Positions 6,990 to 15,968 are shown, counted from the first letter of the stretch. The stretch: DNA of 59,919 nt from Sphingomonas sp. LaA6.9 (GCF_022601895.1 NZ_JAKVIO010000025.1:1-59919); one strand, 5' to 3'. Translations and numbers: made by a program. Notes: generated from the sequence alone by a model not told the origin.

Positions 6990-7136
6990 GGCTCAAAAGC
7001 TCAGCCCGTCCATTTCAGCGTCGTCGACCGCCTGGTTCATATCGCGCTTCCAACATGGTCGCCTCCATCGATCGAATCGCGGGGAGCGGACCATATCACG
7101 GGCGGGCCCTTGTTCTTAATCTGTTCTAATATTCCA

Positions 7137-7198
7137 TTCCGACAAACGGCGTAAGGTATTGATATGCGGTAGGGCAACAAACACGGAACGTGTCGGAA
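7137..7198. repeat. TTCCGACA repeats near the right att
   Basis: TTCCGACAAA at 7137-7146 is identical to 1670-1679 near the left att, and the inverted octamer TGTCGGAA is at 7191-7198. The shared motif on both sides of the prophage remnant suggests arm-type sites of its recombinase. No direct evidence beyond repetition and position. Confidence 0.4.
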
Positions 7199-7201
7199 CC
7201 G

Positions 7202-7228
7202 CCATTGATTCCATTGAAAAATCAATGG
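7202..7228. repeat. Perfect 9-bp inverted repeat abutting the right att
   Basis: CCATTGATT (7202-7210) and AATCAATGG (7220-7228), 9-nt loop, ending one base before the att repeat. On the incoming DNA it takes the place that the tRNA anticodon stem would occupy. It could be a recombinase or excisionase binding site. Confidence 0.5.
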
Positions 7229-7229
7229 T

Positions 7230-7284
7230 CTTAAAATCCGTTTCCCGTTCGGGAGTGCGCGTTCAAGTCCCGCCATCCGCACCA
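7230..7284 (+). repeat. att site: 3' end of tRNA-Leu(UAA), copy 2
   Basis: Same 55 bp as 1562-1616 with one difference: C at 7260 where the first copy has G at 1592. That base sits in the T-stem, so this copy has a mismatched stem and would not make a good tRNA even with a 5' half. No 5' half is present. It marks the right end of the mobile DNA; conserved chromosomal genes begin directly after it. Confidence 0.85.
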
Positions 7285-7417
7285 TGCAGAATAGACGCAC
7301 ACCCGGGGCGTTGCGGGCAAGGCGACACAGGCTGACAGCATTGTCACAACGCTGCTTGGCGAACGCACGCCGGCGCGCTAGAGCCGCGATTGGGGCGGTG
7401 ATGTATCGGGCAGGGAT

Positions 7418-9121
7418 ATGACGTCTTCGGCTGCGCCGCCTTATCAGTTCAAGCCCCATGAGCGCCCGACGCTGCCAGGCTCGCCAGCAAATCCCGAGCA
7501 CCCCGCGCGCAGGATGCTCGGATATTTTCTCGTCGGCGCCCTTGCTGGCCTGACCGGCGGCCTGGGTAACGCGCTCATTACGACCAATCTGAGCTTCCTC
7601 CAGGGATCGCTCGGGCTCTACAGCGATGAGGCCGCCTGGCTGCCCGCGGTCTATGTCATGACCAATATCTGCGCCAATCTCCTGCTGATCAAATATCGCA
7701 TGCAGTTCGGCCTGCAGCCGTTCGTCCGGTGGATGCTGATAGGATACGCCCTAGCCACGCTGGCCCATCTTTTCGTTCACGAGTTCTGGACGGCGCTACT
7801 CATTCGCGCAGTCAGCGGCATTGCCGCCAGCGGCCTCACGACACTTTCGGTGGTCTACATGATGCAGGCCATGCCCGCTCCCAAGCGACTTGCGGGCGTC
7901 ATGCTCGGGATCAGCGTGCCGCAACTGGCGATTCCGCTCGCGCGGATGTTCGCGCCATCACTGCTCGAATGGGGCGACTGGCGCATGGCCTATTATTTCG
8001 AATTCGGGCTGGCGCTCGCAACGCTCGCCGCGGTCCTGACGCTCCCGCTGCCTCCCAGCGAACGGAACAAGGTCTTCGAAAGGAACGATTTCCTCACCGT
8101 AGCGCTGTTCTTTCCAGGCGTCGCGCTGCTGTGTGCGGTGCTCGGCCTCGGTCGTATCGTCTGGTGGACCGAGGCGCCGTGGATCGGATACGCGCTGATC
8201 GGCTCGATCATGCTGATTGGCGCCGCACTTCTGATTGAACATTATCGTGCCAATCCGCTGCTCCGGACGCGCTGGATCGGCACGCGCGAGATCATGCGCA
8301 TCGCGCTCATCGCCATTTCGGTCCGGATCCTCCTGTCCGAACAATCCTTCGGGTCGATTGGCCTGCTGTCCGCGCTGGGGATGGGCACCGACCAGTTCCA
8401 GACGCTCTACATCATAGTCTGCCTGGCCTCGCTGGCAGGGCTGGTGGCCGCGGTCGTGACCTTCAAGCCCGCCAATCCCGGCCGTTCGATCCGCGTCGCC
8501 TGCGTCCTGATCGCAATCGGCGCCTTCATGGACGCCAATGCCACCAATCTCACGCGTCCCGAGAATCTCTATGTGAGCCAGGCGCTGATCGGCTTCGGCG
8601 CGCTCTACTTCATTGGTCCGGCGATGGTCATCGGCATATCGCGTACGCTACTTGCCGGACCCCAGCACTTCATCAGCTGGATCGTACTCTTCGGCGCGAC
8701 GCAGAATCTGGGCGGGCTGATCGGCCCGGCCTTCCTCGGCACCTTCCAGGTGATCCGCCAAAAATTCCATTCGCACGAGCTTGTCGAGCAGATCGTGATG
8801 ACCAATCCGCTGGTCGCGCAGCGGATCGCAAGCGGTGCCGGCGCCATAGGCGGCGTGGTCACCGATCAGACGCTGCGTGCCGCCGAGGGCGTAGCGCTGC
8901 TCGCCCTGAAAATCAGGCTGGAGGCGAATATTCTTGCCTATAACGACGTCTTCATGCTGATCGGGGTCATGGCGTGCCTCGCCTTTGTTTGGGGTGTGAT
9001 GATCCAGTTCCGCATGTGGCGGCTTGGCGAAAAATCACCGGTCGTCCGGCTTGCGGAACACATGCAGGCGGCCATGGCGGCAGTTGCCGCCGAGCAGAAC
9101 GGGACGAAGCGCGAAGCATGA
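7418..9121 (+). CDS. MFS multidrug transporter, DHA2/EmrB type
   Basis: 567 aa with about 14 hydrophobic segments, the layout of DHA2 drug/proton antiporters. The N-terminus (LGYFLVGALAGLTGGLGNAL) starts the first membrane span; a typical SDEAAWLPAVYVMTNI stretch follows, close to the EmrB pattern SSQIQWVVTAY. The last cytosolic region is followed within an ATGA overlap by a HlyD-type adaptor and then an outer-membrane factor, so this is the inner-membrane pump of a tripartite efflux system. Drug specificity cannot be told. It is the first chromosomal gene beyond the att site; no dedicated regulator lies upstream, but a LysR gene lies further downstream. Confidence 0.88.
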   Translation: MTSSAAPPYQFKPHERPTLPGSPANPEHPARRMLGYFLVGALAGLTGGLGNALITTNLSFLQGSLGLYSDEAAWLPAVYVMTNICANLLLIKYRMQFGLQPFVRWMLIGYALATLAHLFVHEFWTALLIRAVSGIAASGLTTLSVVYMMQAMPAPKRLAGVMLGISVPQLAIPLARMFAPSLLEWGDWRMAYYFEFGLALATLAAVLTLPLPPSERNKVFERNDFLTVALFFPGVALLCAVLGLGRIVWWTEAPWIGYALIGSIMLIGAALLIEHYRANPLLRTRWIGTREIMRIALIAISVRILLSEQSFGSIGLLSALGMGTDQFQTLYIIVCLASLAGLVAAVVTFKPANPGRSIRVACVLIAIGAFMDANATNLTRPENLYVSQALIGFGALYFIGPAMVIGISRTLLAGPQHFISWIVLFGATQNLGGLIGPAFLGTFQVIRQKFHSHELVEQIVMTNPLVAQRIASGAGAIGGVVTDQTLRAAEGVALLALKIRLEANILAYNDVFMLIGVMACLAFVWGVMIQFRMWRLGEKSPVVRLAEHMQAAMAAVAAEQNGTKREA

Positions 9122-10263
9122 CAGACAGTGAATTGCAGCAGGCCGAAGCCGAGCAGAAGGACGCTCAGGCCTCACCCGTTCCCGAAGGAAGTTCTGCGGA
9201 TGCACCGCCCGCGTCCTGGCGGCCTCCGGTCAAGGATCGCAAGACGTTGCTGCTCATCGCCTTGCTGGTCATCGCAGCGATCCTCGCCATCCTCTATGCT
9301 TGGCGGCTGCCGCCGTTCGCGGGCTGGGTCGAGCAGACCGACAATGCCTATGTGCGTGGCAAGACGACGATCATCAGCCCGCAGGTCTCGGGCTATGTGA
9401 TCGAGGTTCCGGTCCAGGATTTCCAGCAGGTCAAAGCGGGCCAGATGCTCGTCCGCATCGAGGACCGCGTCTATGGCGCGCGCGTGGATCAGGCGCGCGC
9501 CAATGTGCTGACGCAGGACGCCAACCTCGAAAATTCCATTCAAGCCCAACGATCGCGTGAGGCCAACGAGGCCGCGCAGGACGCGGCCATTGGCAGCGCC
9601 CAGGCGCAGCTTCTCCGCGCACAGGCCGATATGCGCCGCGTCGACGCGCTCGTGGAGGACGGCTCGGTATCGCTCAGGGAACGCGACCAGACGCTGGCAG
9701 TGCTGCGCCAGGCCGAGGCACAGCTACATCAGGCGCGCGCCGCGCGTGAGATCGCGCGGCAGGATGTCCGATCGGTAACGGTTGGACGCGGGGGGCTTTC
9801 CGCCGCGGTGGAAGTGGCCAAGGCGCAGGTGCGCCTCGCTGAGATCGATCTCGACCACACCGTCATTCGCGCACCCGAGGCCGGGCAGTTGAGCGAGATC
9901 GGCGTGCGTAACGGACAGTTCGTTACCGCGGGCACGCAGCTCATGTTCCTCGTGCCGCGGCAGCTTTGGGTGATCGCCAATTTCAAGGAGGCGCAGACCC
10001 GAAACATGCGGATCGGCCAACGCGCTACTTTCCGCGTCGACGCGCTCGGTGGCGAGAAGCTGACCGGTCACGTGGAGAACATGGCGCCGGCCGCCGGCTC
10101 CGAGTTTTCGGTGCTGAGACCGGACAATGCGACGGGCAATTTCGTCAAGGTCGCGCAAAGGATCGCGGTGCGCATCCGCATCGATCCCGGCCAGAAGCTG
10201 GCCGACCGGTTACGTCCGGGGATGTCGGTCACCGCCCGGATCGACACGCGCGGTGGGCAATGA
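9118..10263 (+). CDS. HlyD/EmrA-family membrane fusion protein
   Basis: 381 aa. One N-terminal membrane span (about residues 38-57, LLLIALLVIAAILAILYAW), then the lipoyl-type entry QTDNAYVRGKTTIISPQVSG, a long alpha-helical hairpin, and the second lipoyl half DHTVIRAPEAGQLSEIGVRN. It links the MFS pump to the outer-membrane channel. The ATG at 9118 overlaps the stop of the pump gene (ATGA), and the next gene starts at 10260 inside its stop codon, showing a tightly coupled operon. Confidence 0.92.
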   Translation: MTDSELQQAEAEQKDAQASPVPEGSSADAPPASWRPPVKDRKTLLLIALLVIAAILAILYAWRLPPFAGWVEQTDNAYVRGKTTIISPQVSGYVIEVPVQDFQQVKAGQMLVRIEDRVYGARVDQARANVLTQDANLENSIQAQRSREANEAAQDAAIGSAQAQLLRAQADMRRVDALVEDGSVSLRERDQTLAVLRQAEAQLHQARAAREIARQDVRSVTVGRGGLSAAVEVAKAQVRLAEIDLDHTVIRAPEAGQLSEIGVRNGQFVTAGTQLMFLVPRQLWVIANFKEAQTRNMRIGQRATFRVDALGGEKLTGHVENMAPAAGSEFSVLRPDNATGNFVKVAQRIAVRIRIDPGQKLADRLRPGMSVTARIDTRGGQ

Positions 10264-11654
10264 CGCGCGCATTCGCACCACTGTTTGCGCTCGCGCTGCT
10301 CGCCGGGGGTTGCGCGGGCCCCGCGATCGATACGGCGACCGTTCCTCCCTTCGAACCTGCCACCAACTGGCGCACCGACGCAGGGCCGACCGCACCCGTT
10401 GATCGTGCATGGTGGCAAAGCTTCGGCGACCCCGAGCTCACCCGCCTTGTCGAGCGCGCCATCGCCAACAACACCGAAATCGCGATCGCTGCGGCACGCG
10501 TCCGCGAGGCGCGCGCGCAAGAGCTTGCCGCGCGCGCATTGCTGATGCCGACGCTCGATTTCGGCGGCGCGGCGGGGCGCTCGCGCAGCGTCAACGCCTT
10601 CGGTCAACCCGTCGAGCAGAATTTCGCCCAGCCGCAATTTCAGGCCGCGTACGAGGTCGACCTGTTCGGCCGCCTGGCCGACCAGGCCGCAGCCGGCCGT
10701 GCGGTCTGGCTGGCGAGCAAGGCGGCGCAGGATGCGACCACGCTCGCGGTCGCCTCGGCGGTCGCGAGCGGCTATATCAGCCTGCGCGCGCTCGACGCGC
10801 GGCTCGAAGTGACACGCGCGACACTGACCTCGCGCGAAGAGGCCCTTCGCATCGCGCGTTCGCGCAACAAGGCCGGCTATTCTCCATTGCTTGAACTGCG
10901 CCAGGCCGAGGCCGAATATCAGGGCGCGGCGCAGCTCGTACCGCAGATCGAACTTGCGATAACACGTCAGGAAGACGTGCTGAGCCAACTCATTGGCGAA
11001 ACCCCGCGCGCCATCGCACGCGGCACCGAGTTCTTTTCGCTCGCCGAACCCCCGGTGCCCGAGGGGCTCCCGTCGGAATTGCTCCGCCGTCGCCCCGACA
11101 TAGCCGCAGCCGAATATCAGCTCGCCGCCGCCGATTCGTCGCTGGCCGCGGCGCGCAAGCGTTTCCTGCCACAGTTGCGGCTGTCAGCGGCCGCGGGCGC
11201 TGCCTTTTCGACGCTGCTCGCTGATCCGATCACGATCTGGTCGGTGGGCGGCAGCGTGCTCGCGCCGCTGTTTCAGGGCGGCCGCCTCGAAGCCCAGGCC
11301 GAAAGCGCCGCCGCGCAACGCGATGCGGCAGCGTTCGCCTATCGCCGCGCGGCACTCGTCGCCTTTCGCGAGGTTGAAGACAATCTGGCCGCGGTGCTGC
11401 GGCAGTCCGAACAGTTCGAGCATGTCCGCGCGCAGCGCGATGCGCTCGCGGCGGGGCTGCAACTTGCCACCAATCGATATCGCGCCGGCTATTCGCCCTA
11501 TCTTGAACAGCTCGACGCGCAGCGCCAGCTCCTGGCCGCTGAGCTGACGCTTATCCAGGCGCACGCCGAGGAACTCTTCGCACGGATCGCGCTCTATCAG
11601 GCGATGGGCGGCGGCTGGAGCGCCGAGGAAGTGAGCGCGGCAGAGCAAGACTGA
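10260..11654 (+). CDS. Outer-membrane efflux lipoprotein (NodT/OprM family)
   Basis: 464 aa. Lipoprotein signal MTRAFAPLFALALLAGGC (lipobox AGGC, Cys 18), then the NodT-type beginning APVDRAWWQSFGDPELTRLV, two repeats of the TolC helical fold, and the RRRPDIAAAEYQLAAADSSL block common to RND/MFS outer-membrane factors. It forms the exit channel of the tripartite pump encoded just upstream and starts within the stop of the adaptor gene (ATGA). An AT-rich stretch follows at 11655-11760. Confidence 0.92.
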   Translation: MTRAFAPLFALALLAGGCAGPAIDTATVPPFEPATNWRTDAGPTAPVDRAWWQSFGDPELTRLVERAIANNTEIAIAAARVREARAQELAARALLMPTLDFGGAAGRSRSVNAFGQPVEQNFAQPQFQAAYEVDLFGRLADQAAAGRAVWLASKAAQDATTLAVASAVASGYISLRALDARLEVTRATLTSREEALRIARSRNKAGYSPLLELRQAEAEYQGAAQLVPQIELAITRQEDVLSQLIGETPRAIARGTEFFSLAEPPVPEGLPSELLRRRPDIAAAEYQLAAADSSLAAARKRFLPQLRLSAAAGAAFSTLLADPITIWSVGGSVLAPLFQGGRLEAQAESAAAQRDAAAFAYRRAALVAFREVEDNLAAVLRQSEQFEHVRAQRDALAAGLQLATNRYRAGYSPYLEQLDAQRQLLAAELTLIQAHAEELFARIALYQAMGGGWSAEEVSAAEQD

Positions 11655-11780
11655 CCGGTCATTTCTATTTTTTAGAATAATATGGCCGATTTTATCCCAG
11701 TATTTTGATTACCGGTTTCGGGCGAAAGGGAACTCCTGTCCGACGCCAGATGGGTGTCGGCTCTCACAAGGAGAACACCC

Positions 11781-12200
11781 ATGGCCCAGACCCTTGCTCT
11801 CAACGCCCAACCCGCCACGGCCGCAACCGACCTTACTGCGCTTGCGGGCCGGGTCGCGCTGAGTGCCATTTTCCTGATCAGCGGCCTTTCCAAGATTGCC
11901 GATCCCGCTGCAACGATCGGCTATATCCAGTCCGTCGGATTGCCAGTGCCTCAGCTCGGGCTCGCGATTGCGGTGCTGGTCGAAGTCGCGGGCGGCATCG
12001 CACTGATCGCCGGCTATCGCACGCGGCTTGTCGCCGCCGCGCTGGCCGCCTTCTCGGTCGCTGCGGCGGTTGGTTTCCATGCGAACCTGGCCGACCAGAA
12101 CCAGTTCATCCACTTCTTCAAGAACATCGCAATGGCGGGCGGACTGCTCCAGGTTGCCGCCTTTGGCGCGGGCCGCCTGAGCCTCGACGCACGTCGTTGA
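11781..12200 (+). CDS. DoxX family membrane protein
   Basis: 139 aa with four predicted membrane spans; the first (GRVALSAIFLISGLSKIADP) contains the R-x-x-L-A-x-I-F-x-x-x-G pattern of DoxX proteins, and H-A-N-L-A near residue 101 is also typical. DoxX-like proteins are linked to thiol and oxidative stress in some bacteria, but the role here is unknown. ATG at 11781 follows an AAGGAG site. Gene order efflux-DoxX-nitroreductase-LysR suggests a redox or xenobiotic response cluster. Confidence 0.87.
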   Translation: MAQTLALNAQPATAATDLTALAGRVALSAIFLISGLSKIADPAATIGYIQSVGLPVPQLGLAIAVLVEVAGGIALIAGYRTRLVAAALAAFSVAAAVGFHANLADQNQFIHFFKNIAMAGGLLQVAAFGAGRLSLDARR

Positions 12201-12264
12201 CCTTCACTCCGTGCTGCGCCGGACTTCACATCCGGCGCCGCATCGCATCAAAATGAGGTTTCCC

Positions 12265-12852
12265 ATGTTCAAGCGCTTCACCGAAAATCCCGTCGATCCG
12301 CTCTTCCTCGATCGCTGGTCGCCACGTGCCTATGACGGGTCGGAGATGCCCCAGGCCGATCTGGAGACGCTGTTCGACGCCGCGCGCTGGGCGCCTTCGG
12401 CCTATAATTTTCAGCCCTGGCGCTTCCTCTACGCGCGCCGCGGCGACGCGCACTGGCAGTCATTTCTCGACCTGCTCATCCCGTTCAATGCCGGCTGGGC
12501 AAAGGAGGCTTCCGCGCTTGTCTTCATTCTTTCCGACACGCTGATGCACACCGACGATCCCGGTCAGCCCTTCGCATCGCACAGCCATAGCTTCGATACG
12601 GGCGCGGCATGGGCCCAGCTTGCGCTTCAGGCCACGCGCATGGGCTATCAGGCGCATGGCATGACCGGGCTCGACTTCGACCGTGCACGCACTGCGCTGT
12701 CGGTACCCGATCGTTTCCGGATCGAAGCCGCGGCCGCGATCGGTCGCCGGAGTGATCCGCACGTCCTTTCTGATGAGCTCAAGGCGCGCGAGACGCCCAG
12801 CAATCGCAAGCCGGTCAACGAATTCGCCTTTGCCGGGCGCTTTCCGGGCTGA
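12265..12852 (+). CDS. Nitroreductase family protein
   Basis: 195 aa. RWSPRAYDG near the N-terminus and AARWAPSAYNFQPWRFLYAR form the FMN-binding motifs of small nitroreductase-like oxidoreductases; AAAAIGRRSD near the end is also conserved. Likely an FMN-dependent NAD(P)H oxidoreductase acting on nitro compounds or quinones. An ATG at 12253 is also possible, but 12265 has the better-placed GAGG. It follows doxX by 64 nt and precedes the LysR gene. Confidence 0.88.
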   Translation: MFKRFTENPVDPLFLDRWSPRAYDGSEMPQADLETLFDAARWAPSAYNFQPWRFLYARRGDAHWQSFLDLLIPFNAGWAKEASALVFILSDTLMHTDDPGQPFASHSHSFDTGAAWAQLALQATRMGYQAHGMTGLDFDRARTALSVPDRFRIEAAAAIGRRSDPHVLSDELKARETPSNRKPVNEFAFAGRFPG

Positions 12853-12991
12853 TCCGCATTTTGCCCAAATTCCTCCCGGGGTCCGGCCCAATGGCCGGCC
12901 CCGTTTCCGGACAGAACACACCAACCGGCAGCGCGGTTCGATTTTGCAGACAGCTCAGATAAGCTCGGACAAATTGTTCGAGGAAGTTGAA

Positions 12992-13900
12992 ATGACGAAT
13001 CCCGGTACGCCTACCTTCGATCAGCTCCGCATCCTGCTCGCAGTCGTCGAGACCGGCAGTTTTGCAGGGGCCGGACGCAGGCTCAATCGCGCGACATCGG
13101 TGATCAGCTATGGCATCGCCAATCTCGAGGCGCAGCTCGGTCTCACGCTGTTCGATCGCGAGGCCACGCGCAAACCCAGGCTGACCGTGGCGGGGCATGC
13201 CGTGCTCGCCGAGGCCCGGGCGGTAGCGCAGGGGATCGACGGGCTGCGCGCCAAGGTGAAGGGGCTGCTCGACGGGCTCGAGGCCGAGGTCAATCTTGTC
13301 GTTGACGTGATGCTGCCATCCGACCGGCTCGGACGCGTCTTGCGCGCCTTTCATGCTGAATTCCCGACGGTGACGCTCAGGCTCCATGTCGAGGCGCTTG
13401 GCGCGGTGACCGCACTGGTGCTCGATCGCCGTGCGGTGATCGGCATCAGCGGACCGCTGGCTGCGGAGATGGCGGGGATCGAGCGGATCGATGTCGGCTC
13501 GGTGATGATGATTCCCGTGGCAGCGCCCGATCATCCCCTGGCGCGCATGAAACCAATGCCGCCGGGCGCCGGACGCGACCATGTCCAGCTTGTCCTGACC
13601 GACCGGTCGCCGCTCACGGAGGGCCGCGACTTTGCCGTCCAGAGTCCGCGCACCTGGAGGCTCGCCGATCTGGGCGCCAAGCACGCGCTGCTGCGCGAAG
13701 GCATAGGCTGGGGCAACATGCCCGTCCCGATGATCGAGGCGGATCTGGCGACCGGCGCGCTCGTGCAGCTCGCCATGCCCGACCATGTCTCGGGCGACTA
13801 CAGTCTTTCGGCCATCTACCGGCGCGACACGCCACCGGGGCCCGCCGCGACCTGGCTGCTGGATCAGTTTGTCAGCTCAGCAGACTATTCAGACATATAG
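12992..13900 (+). CDS. LysR family transcriptional regulator
   Basis: 302 aa. Residues 8-66 form the LysR winged helix (TFDQLRILLAVVETGSFAGA, then IANLEAQLGLTLFDRE), followed by a substrate-binding domain. It starts at an ATG after GAGGAAG. It points the same way as the nitroreductase and doxX genes, 139 nt downstream of them, rather than being divergent. It may control the efflux/DoxX/nitroreductase genes, but this is an inference from proximity. Confidence 0.9.
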   Translation: MTNPGTPTFDQLRILLAVVETGSFAGAGRRLNRATSVISYGIANLEAQLGLTLFDREATRKPRLTVAGHAVLAEARAVAQGIDGLRAKVKGLLDGLEAEVNLVVDVMLPSDRLGRVLRAFHAEFPTVTLRLHVEALGAVTALVLDRRAVIGISGPLAAEMAGIERIDVGSVMMIPVAAPDHPLARMKPMPPGAGRDHVQLVLTDRSPLTEGRDFAVQSPRTWRLADLGAKHALLREGIGWGNMPVPMIEADLATGALVQLAMPDHVSGDYSLSAIYRRDTPPGPAATWLLDQFVSSADYSDI

Positions 13901-14009
13901 AAAAGTTTGATAGATTTTATTCGGATACCTGAAACGCGTTGATTGACGCACTCTCCCTGTGACGCCGGCGATCCGGCATCCGCCAGGCGGCCCAACTGGG
14001 AGATGAACC

Positions 14010-14291
14010 GTGGCTTCAGTTGCTTTCGACACACCGCCCGCAGGTGCAACCAGAGTGCGCCGCGCCTCGTCCCTGACGATCAGGACTTCGCCGGTTGCCA
14101 CGCGCATTGTCATTGCGATTGCCACGCTGCTCATCCTGTCGACGATTGCCTGGAACGTGGCTGTCGAGACGGGTTCGGTCCTCATCGGACTCGGCGCCGC
14201 CGACATAGCCTTCCTCATCGCAATTTCCTTTGGCCTGTCACTGCGCGGCGCCAGCCGTTCGGCCCGGCATGCCAGGCCACGGCCGCGCTGA
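14010..14291 (+). CDS. Small membrane protein, unknown function
   Basis: 93 aa from a GTG with a GGGAG site 7 nt upstream. Two hydrophobic spans (residues 31-50, RIVIAIATLLILSTIAWNVA, and 58-75) follow an Arg-rich N-terminus, and the C-terminus is also Arg-rich. No family recognised. It stands alone between LysR and the ATPase gene; the next 150 bp are non-coding as far as I can see. Confidence 0.45.
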   Translation: MASVAFDTPPAGATRVRRASSLTIRTSPVATRIVIAIATLLILSTIAWNVAVETGSVLIGLGAADIAFLIAISFGLSLRGASRSARHARPRPR

Positions 14292-14445
14292 TGCCCGCAA
14301 CGCTGGCCGGCGCTGTGCCCCGCTACGGCGATGGGACAATTTGGGACCACGACGCCCCGCATGGGCACGCGCTAAACGGGAATTCGATTCCTTAAGCACG
14401 CGCCAGACTTGCCCGGCACCCCGGCAATCGTCCAAAGGCATATGC

Positions 14446-15960
14446 GTGACCGCCAGAATCGACATGGGAATGGATGGCACCGGCAATCCGGTGCTGATGG
14501 ACCTCGAGGAGCTTCTTGCCACCCGTCTGCTCGTCCAGGGCAATTCGGGCTCGGGAAAATCGCATCTTTTGCGGCGCCTGCTCGAAGGCAGCGCCGGGCT
14601 TGTCCAGCAGGTCGTGATCGACCCGGAGGGCGATTTCGTCTCGCTGTCCGACGCCTTTGGCCATGTCGTGCTCGACGCTGCCGAGCACAGCGAGCACGAG
14701 ATCAACCGAATCGCCGCGCGCATCCGCGAACACCGTGCCTCTGTGGTGCTCAGCCTCGAGGGGCTCGATATCGACGCGCAGATGCGCTGCGCGGGCGGAT
14801 TTCTCAATGCGCTGTTCGATGCGCCGCGCGACCACTGGTATCCCGCGCTGGTCGTCGTCGACGAGGCGCAGATGTTTGCGCCGGTCGCAGCCGGCGAATT
14901 TTCCGAAGAGGCCCGCCGCGCGTCGTTGGGCGCGATGACCAACCTCATGTGCCGCGGTCGCAAACGCGGGCTTGCGGGCGTGATCGCGACGCAGCGCCTC
15001 GCCAAGCTCGCCAAGAATGTCGCGGCCGAGGCGTCCAACTTCCTGATGGGCCGCACCTTTCTCGACATCGACATGGCGCGCGCCGCCGACCTGCTGGGCA
15101 TGGAGCGCCGTCAGGCCGAGCAGATCCGTGACCTTGAGCGCGGCCGCTTCCTGGCGCTCGGTCCCGCAGTGTGCCGTCGTCCGGTCGCAGTGAAGATCGG
15201 CGAGGTGAAGACGGGTGCGCGCGGCGGCACGCCAAAGCTGACGCCGCTGCCGACTGCGGCGCCCGAGGATCTGGAAAACCTGCTATTCGCTGCGATCGAG
15301 GCGCCCCCGCCGCCGCCTCCCCCGCCGCCGCCGCGCGTGACATCGGAAGATCTGATCCGCTCGATTGCACGCCCGATCCTTCAGCCAGCGACACCGGCTG
15401 CCGCTGGCCCGCAGATGGAGGAAGGCGCGCGCGCGGAGATCATTTCGGCGGTCCTCGCGGAGATTGTCGAGGATCCCGATGCGACCTATCGCACCGCCGC
15501 CGTGCTCTATCAGGATTTCGGGCTGCGCTGCCGGATGCGGCAGCTCGGTGACCCGGGGCTCGACCTTGCCCGGTTCCGCAAGCGGCTTGCCATGGCGCGC
15601 GCAGGGATTTTCGAAGAGGGCGACGAGAGCTGGGCGGAGGCGCTCGATCTCGCGACGCAACTGCCCGAGGACATGCTGGGCGCGTTTCTGATGATCGCGC
15701 GCGCGGCCAAAGAAGGCACGCCCTGCCCGTCCGACACCGAGCTTGCCGAAGTCTATGGCACGCGCTCGCCCGGCCGCGTGCGGCGCATGCTGAGCTATAT
15801 CGAATCGCGCGGGCTGCTCGTCGCGCGCGTCGATCTTTCGGGCAAGCGAACACTGACGCTGCCCAATCTGGGCTGGACCACTGCCCCCGCCATTCCCGAA
15901 ATCGACCAGCCCGCGCCCTCGCAGATGCGCGGCAATGCGGACATGGGTTCGCTGCTCTAG
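14446..15960 (+). CDS. HerA-like ATP-binding protein (DUF87 type)
   Basis: 504 aa. Walker A GNSGSGKSHLLRRLLE at residues 32-47, the DPEGDFVSL motif after it, Walker B ALVVVDEAQMF, and the RGRKRGLAGVIATQR block with sensor-like arginines mark a HerA/FtsK-type hexameric ATPase. A run of ten prolines (about residues 287-296) separates it from a C-terminal region ending in a winged-helix-like part (TELAEVYGTRSPGRVRRMLS). HerA-type enzymes pump DNA, but no NurA nuclease is next to it; the neighbour is an 86-aa acidic protein 8 nt downstream. Start taken at the GTG at 14446; an ATG at 14464 is an alternative. Confidence 0.82.
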   Translation: MTARIDMGMDGTGNPVLMDLEELLATRLLVQGNSGSGKSHLLRRLLEGSAGLVQQVVIDPEGDFVSLSDAFGHVVLDAAEHSEHEINRIAARIREHRASVVLSLEGLDIDAQMRCAGGFLNALFDAPRDHWYPALVVVDEAQMFAPVAAGEFSEEARRASLGAMTNLMCRGRKRGLAGVIATQRLAKLAKNVAAEASNFLMGRTFLDIDMARAADLLGMERRQAEQIRDLERGRFLALGPAVCRRPVAVKIGEVKTGARGGTPKLTPLPTAAPEDLENLLFAAIEAPPPPPPPPPPRVTSEDLIRSIARPILQPATPAAAGPQMEEGARAEIISAVLAEIVEDPDATYRTAAVLYQDFGLRCRMRQLGDPGLDLARFRKRLAMARAGIFEEGDESWAEALDLATQLPEDMLGAFLMIARAAKEGTPCPSDTELAEVYGTRSPGRVRRMLSYIESRGLLVARVDLSGKRTLTLPNLGWTTAPAIPEIDQPAPSQMRGNADMGSLL

Positions 15961-15968
15961 GACACGTT

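Larger units (their letters stand above)
1617..7229. mobile_element. Degenerate prophage between two tRNA-Leu att repeats
   Basis: About 5.6 kb between the att copies. Minus-strand genes on the left (nuclease fragment, hypothetical, excisionase-like gene, integrase stub) point towards the left att, as in a lysogeny module. Plus-strand genes to the right are tail genes (tail chaperone, tape measure), interrupted by cargo (lipoprotein, brnTA). The right part holds an IS3 remnant, a toxin-antitoxin pair and an HTH gene. The integrase is truncated, head and most tail genes are missing and the tape-measure gene has a nonsense codon, so the element cannot be a viable phage. The toxin-antitoxin loci may explain why the remnant persists. 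Confidence 0.8.

Noticed and set aside
13889-14368. 159-codon minus-strand frame
   Set aside because: Overlaps the plus-strand small membrane protein at 14010-14291, which has a good ribosome-binding site and clear membrane spans.
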